Positions 5,836 through 9,514 of a stretch of DNA of 9,514 bases are shown here, one piece after another. Source of the DNA: Lachnospiraceae bacterium UBA1066 (GTDB taxonomy: Bacteria; Bacillota; Clostridia; Lachnospirales; Lachnospiraceae); NCBI GenBank assembly GCA_002316215.1, contig DCDB01000207.1, positions 1 to 9,514 on the forward strand, in the 5' to 3' direction. The notes under the pieces were generated by a model. That model had not been told where the DNA came from, did not search any database, and saw only the letters and a program-made list of their open reading frames with translations. Position 1 is the stretch's first letter. The number at the start of each line of letters is the position of its first letter. A program made the position numbers and the translations under genes.

Positions 5836-8253
5836 ATGAAGAAGAACCGTTTTCTGCTGGATTTGCTTTTGGCTTTTGTGCTTATTTTTACTTCTTTCTC
5901 ATTTAACCTCTATCCGGTGAATGCCTCGCAGGAAGAACCTGCCGCAGCGGCGGCAGCGCTTTCATCCGACGTTCCGGCAGATGCGTCCGCCGGAACCGGA
6001 ACAGCGGCTTCGGCCGATGTCCTGGCGGATGCTTCAGAGGGAAGCGAAACAGCGGCTTCGGCTGAAGCAGAAAACGACGGCCTTGTGGGTGTCTCCCGCG
6101 GAGGAGATGCGAACCTTGCCTCCGGCTACTATACTCTCCGGTCCGGAGTCGATAAAGGAGAGATCCTCGATATCAGCGGCGCTTCCACTTCAAATTTCGG
6201 AAATGTGCAGATTTATTCAGAAAACTATTCCTATGCCCAGCTCTTTTATGTGGAAAATCTCGGAAACGGTCTTTATACGATAGCGAATTTTCATTCGAAA
6301 AAGGTTTTAGATGTTCCCGGGGCGTATGCGTATAACGGACAGAATGTCTGGCAGTACACCGGCAACGGGACGGCAGCGCAGCAATGGTATATCACAGATG
6401 ATTACGGAACTTCCGCTTATACGGTTCGTTCCGCGGTCGATCCTTCTTATGTGCTGGACGTATACGGAGGGCAGTCGAATCCGGGAACAAATGTGCAGAT
6501 TTATAACTCCAATGGGACAAAGGCACAGCAGTGGACATTTGAAGAAGATTCACGTTTCAGCTCCACCGGGGTTCAGGAAGGACTTTACACATTTGAAAAT
6601 GGCAATGACAGATCCAAAGTTCTGGATGTCGCAGGCGGCAGCGGCAGCAATGGCGGAAATGTACAGCTATACACTTCCAATCAATCAAATGCCCAGAAGT
6701 TTCTTGTTCAGGAAGCGGAAGACGGGTATTATTCTATTACCTGTCTGAATTCTTACCGCTGCCTGGATATTTCCGGCGGCATTGCTGAAAACGGAAGAAA
6801 TATCCAGCAGTATACCGGTAACGGGACGGCAGCCCAGAAGTGGAGATTTCATCTGAACAGCGACGGATCTTATACGCTCATTTCCAAATTCGCCTTTATG
6901 GGGCTGGACGTCAGCGGCGGCAGTACGGCAAACGGTGCGAATGTGCAGCTTTATACGCTGAACGGCAGCGGAGCCAAGAAGTGGTTTATGGAATCTGTCT
7001 CTGCCTCTTCGCTTTATTCTGCGGATTATGTTATCCGCTCTGCCGGAGATTTTGATTTTGCTCTAAATGTGGCTGGTTCTTCACGGAATTCAGGGGCCAA
7101 TATCGAACTCGGCGCAGTAAACGGAAGCGATTCCGAGAACTTCGCTCTCGAAAAACAGGACAGCCGCTATTATCTTATCCGCTGCCTGGTATCGGATTGT
7201 GTTCTCGATGCTTACGATGCCGGTACGTCGAACGGAACCAATATCCAGCAATATGCGGAAAATGATTCCGCGGCCCAGCTTTTTGAACTTGTTTCGACCG
7301 GTGATGCCGACGGCAGCTTTTACATTATCAATAAGAACAGCGGGCTGTACCTCGATGTCAGCGGAGCGGATTATTCCGCCGGCACGAACATACATCTCTG
7401 GAGAGGAAACGGAACGTCCGCGCAGAAATTCATTTTCGTGAGAACAGAAGCAGTGCATTATAATGCAGTAACCAGCGTCGACAGTTTTCCTTCCGGGAAA
7501 ATGACGATAAAGAATCTTCTGCAGAACGGGCTCAAGCCCTGCGGACGCGCGCTCTATATTTTCGGAGGCGGTCACGGAGAAGCCGACAATATGTCCTGGA
7601 GTGATGTTTCGTCCTCCGTGCTGAGCTTCTTCAACGCCCATGCGACTTCCGGATACGATTCAAGTCAGTTCAATGCGGGAATTGATACTTCTCTCCATAC
7701 GCAGGGGTTTGACTGTTCCGGTTTTGTCGGCTGGACAGTTTACAATACGCTGAATGCCTCATCCGGCGGGGCTTCCATTGACGAGGTTTCAGGAGCGATG
7801 ACGTCCTATCTGACAAATAAGGGATATACTTACATCAGTACGAACAGCGGGTTCAAACCGGGCGATATTGCGGCCACGGGCTACCATGCCTGGATTGTTC
7901 TCGGGGTCTGCTCCGACGGAAGCCAGGTGCTTCTGCAGTCTGCAATAACGAAACAGGATTCCCAGCCGGGCTGCAACGATGGGGTCCAGCTTTCGGGAAC
8001 GCCGCTCCTTGATTCCGCCGGGAATACTATTTCAAATGAAAGCCAGGCCGTCGCGCTGGCCCGGAAATATATGGCGAAGTATTTCCCGTCCTGGCCGTAT
8101 GCGGTTTCCGTACAGGATGCCAATTATACGAAGCCGGCTTACATCACCAAGGCAACCTTCTACACTGACGGCGGTACGCACTTCACCGATCCGGAAGGGT
8201 ACCGGAACATGTCCGCCGACGAAGTACTTGAGGATCTTCTCGGCAGCGTATAA
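5836..8253 (+). CDS. Secreted protein with nine ricin-type repeats and an NlpC/P60-like cysteine peptidase domain
   Basis: Probably a secreted glycan-binding cell-wall peptidase. Order in the 805 residues: signal peptide 1-30 (MKKNRF, hydrophobic core, VNA before the likely cleavage); Ala-rich linker 31-92 with a 16-residue duplication at 45-76; nine ricin/QxW repeats at about 97-537; linker to about 555; catalytic domain about 555-770. The QxW-type positions read QLF, QQW, QQW, QKF, QKW, KKW, ENF, QLF, QKF, giving three beta-trefoils of three. Each repeat also carries an LD(I/V)xG-like strand, with LNVAG in repeat seven and LDAYD in repeat eight. The catalytic domain shows LYIFGGGH (573-580), FDCSGFV with nucleophile Cys627, KPGDI (674-678) and YHAW with His684. 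Gln701 in VLLQSA occupies the usual third polar position. No LPXTG or membrane anchor is visible, so it is likely released or held by binding. Family knowledge predicts peptidoglycan stem-peptide cleavage; the actual sugar and bond are unknown. Confidence 0.9.
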   Translation: MKKNRFLLDLLLAFVLIFTSFSFNLYPVNASQEEPAAAAAALSSDVPADASAGTGTAASADVLADASEGSETAASAEAENDGLVGVSRGGDANLASGYYTLRSGVDKGEILDISGASTSNFGNVQIYSENYSYAQLFYVENLGNGLYTIANFHSKKVLDVPGAYAYNGQNVWQYTGNGTAAQQWYITDDYGTSAYTVRSAVDPSYVLDVYGGQSNPGTNVQIYNSNGTKAQQWTFEEDSRFSSTGVQEGLYTFENGNDRSKVLDVAGGSGSNGGNVQLYTSNQSNAQKFLVQEAEDGYYSITCLNSYRCLDISGGIAENGRNIQQYTGNGTAAQKWRFHLNSDGSYTLISKFAFMGLDVSGGSTANGANVQLYTLNGSGAKKWFMESVSASSLYSADYVIRSAGDFDFALNVAGSSRNSGANIELGAVNGSDSENFALEKQDSRYYLIRCLVSDCVLDAYDAGTSNGTNIQQYAENDSAAQLFELVSTGDADGSFYIINKNSGLYLDVSGADYSAGTNIHLWRGNGTSAQKFIFVRTEAVHYNAVTSVDSFPSGKMTIKNLLQNGLKPCGRALYIFGGGHGEADNMSWSDVSSSVLSFFNAHATSGYDSSQFNAGIDTSLHTQGFDCSGFVGWTVYNTLNASSGGASIDEVSGAMTSYLTNKGYTYISTNSGFKPGDIAATGYHAWIVLGVCSDGSQVLLQSAITKQDSQPGCNDGVQLSGTPLLDSAGNTISNESQAVALARKYMAKYFPSWPYAVSVQDANYTKPAYITKATFYTDGGTHFTDPEGYRNMSADEVLEDLLGSV
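5968..6063 (+). repeat. 48-bp tandem duplication in the Ala-rich linker
   Basis: Two adjacent in-frame 48-base units (5968-6015 and 6016-6063) encode DVPADASAGTGTAASA and DVLADASEGSETAASA. The ends are the most alike, with ACAGCGGCTTCGGC shared. The linker probably tolerates length changes; slippage or unequal crossover is the likely origin. Confidence 0.8.
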
Positions 8254-8278
8254 ACACCTGGGGACAGTCCCCGGGTGT
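8254..8278. repeat. Extended palindrome after the ricin/NlpC gene, second copy of the 13-bp element
   Basis: GGGGACAGTCCCC at 8260-8272 is the exact reverse complement of the copy at 3613-3625. Here the pairing extends to a 12-bp stem (ACACCT at 8254-8259 against GGGTGT at 8273-8278, one G-T pair). It begins right after the stop codon. No T-run follows; next comes TGTCAAGAACCG, which resembles flanks of dispersed clostridial intergenic repeats (from general knowledge, not checked). Confidence 0.6.
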
Positions 8279-8309
8279 CAAGAACCGTTTCCTGTTATTT
8301 CGAATGCCT

Positions 8310-8340
8310 GGGTGCTGCCCCTATGTGCAGGGGAGCATCC
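8310..8340. other. Hairpin between the convergent ricin/NlpC and AraC genes
   Basis: GGGTGCT-g-CCCCT (8310-8322) pairs with AGGGGAGCATCC (8329-8340) around a six-base loop, giving a 12-bp stem with one bulged G and one G-T pair. It lies ten bases before the end of the AraC gene and 57 bases after the ricin stop. A bidirectional terminator is plausible from position, but the T-run is missing on both strands. Confidence 0.4.
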
Positions 8341-8350
8341 GATGCGGAAG

Positions 8351-9514
8351 TTATTTAAATCCGTTCCTGCCGTAGCGCAGACGGTACTCCCGCAGCGTCA
8401 TGCCTTCGTTTTTTTTGAAAAGGCGTCCGAGGTGGCTCTGGGAGGCGAAGCCGAGATAATTGGCGATGTCACTGTAGGAATAATCAGAGTAGGCAAGCAT
8501 GTTTTTTACCAGCTTCAGCTTTTCGCGGAGAATATACTCTGCAAGCCCGATGCCTTCGCTCTTTTTGAACAGCGAGGAAAGGTAATCGGCGTTGATATTC
8601 AGGGCGTCTGCGATATCTTTAACAAATAATGTGCTGTGCAGATGTGAAAAGACATAATTCTTGCATTGATCGATGCAGGGGTTGTGTCTTTCATTTTTCT
8701 GCGTCCTTTTTTCTTTTATTTCACGCACCTGCATCAGATAGGTCAGCTCGGCTTTCCGAATCAGCGGATAGATCGGTGCGGCAGTCAGGCATCGCTCGAT
8801 TTCGTTGATGTATCCGTCGCTCATGGAAAATGAAATTTCGGGCGGAAGCCCGCCGCGGATGGCTGACCGGGAGGCCAGGGTTATGACGACGATGGCCAGG
8901 TCTTTATAATTCCGCAGCTTATCTTTGGAATCCAAGACGCCGGTCTGGCTTATAATTTCTTCGGCAATACTGGATTTAAACAATTCAATGTCACCGGTTT
9001 CGATGCTCCGCTGTTCCCGCACTTCCTGGTCGTAAGGGTTGTGCGGTTTTTCATTTTCATTGCGGTTAAAGACAATGGAGGTATAGAGCGCCTCTGCCTC
9101 GTCGCTTAAGTCGGGGCTGTTTCTTTTTAGAATGTCATTCTCCGTCAGGAAGGAATCCCCCGGATCGGCCAGAAGATTTGCGGGAAGCAGTGTTCCGTCC
9201 AGGAAATCCGTGTAGCTGCAGACAGGGACGGAAGGTTCTCCTGAAAAATCCTTTTCGGAGGCTTTGACAGTCAGTAAATGACGGAATACAGCTGTGACAT
9301 CGAGACGGACAGGACCTATGACAAAACGTCCGGCGCCGGTCAGGACGCAGGAGTAGGAAAAGCTGTCGTTGACGGTCAAAAGACACGGAGAATCGTTTTC
9401 GGAAATGGCAAGAAGGTATTTTTCGACACCGTTTTCGTAGAGGGAAAGATCTGTAAGACCCGAGCGTCCGTTTTGGAAGCAGATATGGCTGCCGTCTTGT
9501 CCGTACAGACGGAC
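8351..9514 (-). CDS. AraC-family transcriptional regulator, 5' end outside window
   Basis: DNA-binding regulator. The frame stays open to the right edge: 45 further codons precede the TTG at 9379 (including YLLAISENDSPCLLTVNDSF), so the true start lies beyond 9514 and at least 387 residues are coded. The C-terminal ~100 residues hold the two AraC helix-turn-helix motifs: FVKDIADALNINADYLSSLF, then YSDIANYLGFASQSHLGRLF followed by KKNEGMTLREYR, the classic AraC signature. The large N-terminal part includes a segment with HNPYDQEVREQRSIETGD and IVVITLASRSAIRGGL, a style I associate with clostridial AraC regulators of unknown ligand. It lacks visible membrane helices. It converges on the ricin/NlpC gene, so they do not share a promoter; a regulatory link is possible but only inferred from proximity. 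The target could equally be a gene beyond the right edge. Confidence 0.9.
   Translation of the reverse strand, partial: VRLYGQDGSHICFQNGRSGLTDLSLYENGVEKYLLAISENDSPCLLTVNDSFSYSCVLTGAGRFVIGPVRLDVTAVFRHLLTVKASEKDFSGEPSVPVCSYTDFLDGTLLPANLLADPGDSFLTENDILKRNSPDLSDEAEALYTSIVFNRNENEKPHNPYDQEVREQRSIETGDIELFKSSIAEEIISQTGVLDSKDKLRNYKDLAIVVITLASRSAIRGGLPPEISFSMSDGYINEIERCLTAAPIYPLIRKAELTYLMQVREIKEKRTQKNERHNPCIDQCKNYVFSHLHSTLFVKDIADALNINADYLSSLFKKSEGIGLAEYILREKLKLVKNMLAYSDYSYSDIANYLGFASQSHLGRLFKKNEGMTLREYRLRYGRNGFK

Noticed and set aside
6124..7446. Repeats considered as a CRISPR-like or DNA-level array
   Set aside because: The periodicity is at protein level (ricin QxW repeats) with diverged codons, no constant repeat and no spacers.
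7979..8629. Plus-strand open frame bridging the ricin gene end and the AraC gene
   Set aside because: It overlaps two supported genes and reads through both intergenic hairpins; no coherent protein signal.
9377..9379. TTG as the AraC regulator start
   Set aside because: Forty-five further sense codons continue to the right edge with protein-like content.

Overview
The window looks like a chromosomal stretch from a mid-GC Firmicute, most likely a gut Lachnospiraceae-type Clostridium relative. This is inferred from the protein styles, not from a marker gene. The clues are a MacA/MacB-like ABC exporter without an outer-membrane partner, Shine-Dalgarno-led genes, a secreted ricin-repeat plus NlpC/P60 protein, and a large AraC regulator of the clostridial type. 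No rRNA, tRNA, CRISPR array, transposase or phage gene is visible.

Layout: (1) 1-3605, plus strand: a three-gene exporter operon of membrane-fusion (adaptor) protein, cut by the left edge, then ATPase, then FtsX/MacB-type permease. The permease start overlaps the end of the ATPase gene by 8 bases. (2) 3627-4463 and 4588-5472, minus strand: a Cof-type HAD phosphatase and, upstream of it, an aldose-1-epimerase-like (LacX-type) protein, separated by 124 bases that can form a long imperfect hairpin. (3) 5473-5835: a 363-base divergent intergenic region with a good sigma-A promoter for the rightward gene and a weaker candidate for the leftward gene. (4) 5836-8253, plus strand: an 805-residue secreted protein with a signal peptide, an Ala-rich duplicated linker, nine ricin-type repeats (three beta-trefoils) and a C-terminal NlpC/P60-like cysteine peptidase domain. 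(5) 8254-8350: a short convergent gap with two hairpins. (6) 8351 to the right edge, minus strand: an AraC-family regulator, cut by the edge.

How the parts may work together: the exporter is a self-contained efflux or secretion module for an unknown substrate. The HAD phosphatase and epimerase are probably cytoplasmic sugar enzymes. The ricin/NlpC protein is probably exported by Sec, binds glycans and cleaves peptidoglycan peptides. The AraC protein is convergent with it and could regulate it or an unseen neighbour.

Most of the window is ordinary annotation. The observations most worth a second look are the nine-repeat ricin/NlpC architecture with its trefoil-level periodicity, the 36-residue repeats that lengthen the adaptor hairpin, and two 13-bp palindromes, reverse complements of each other, just after the stop codons of the exporter operon and the ricin gene. 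No clearly new multi-gene system was found.
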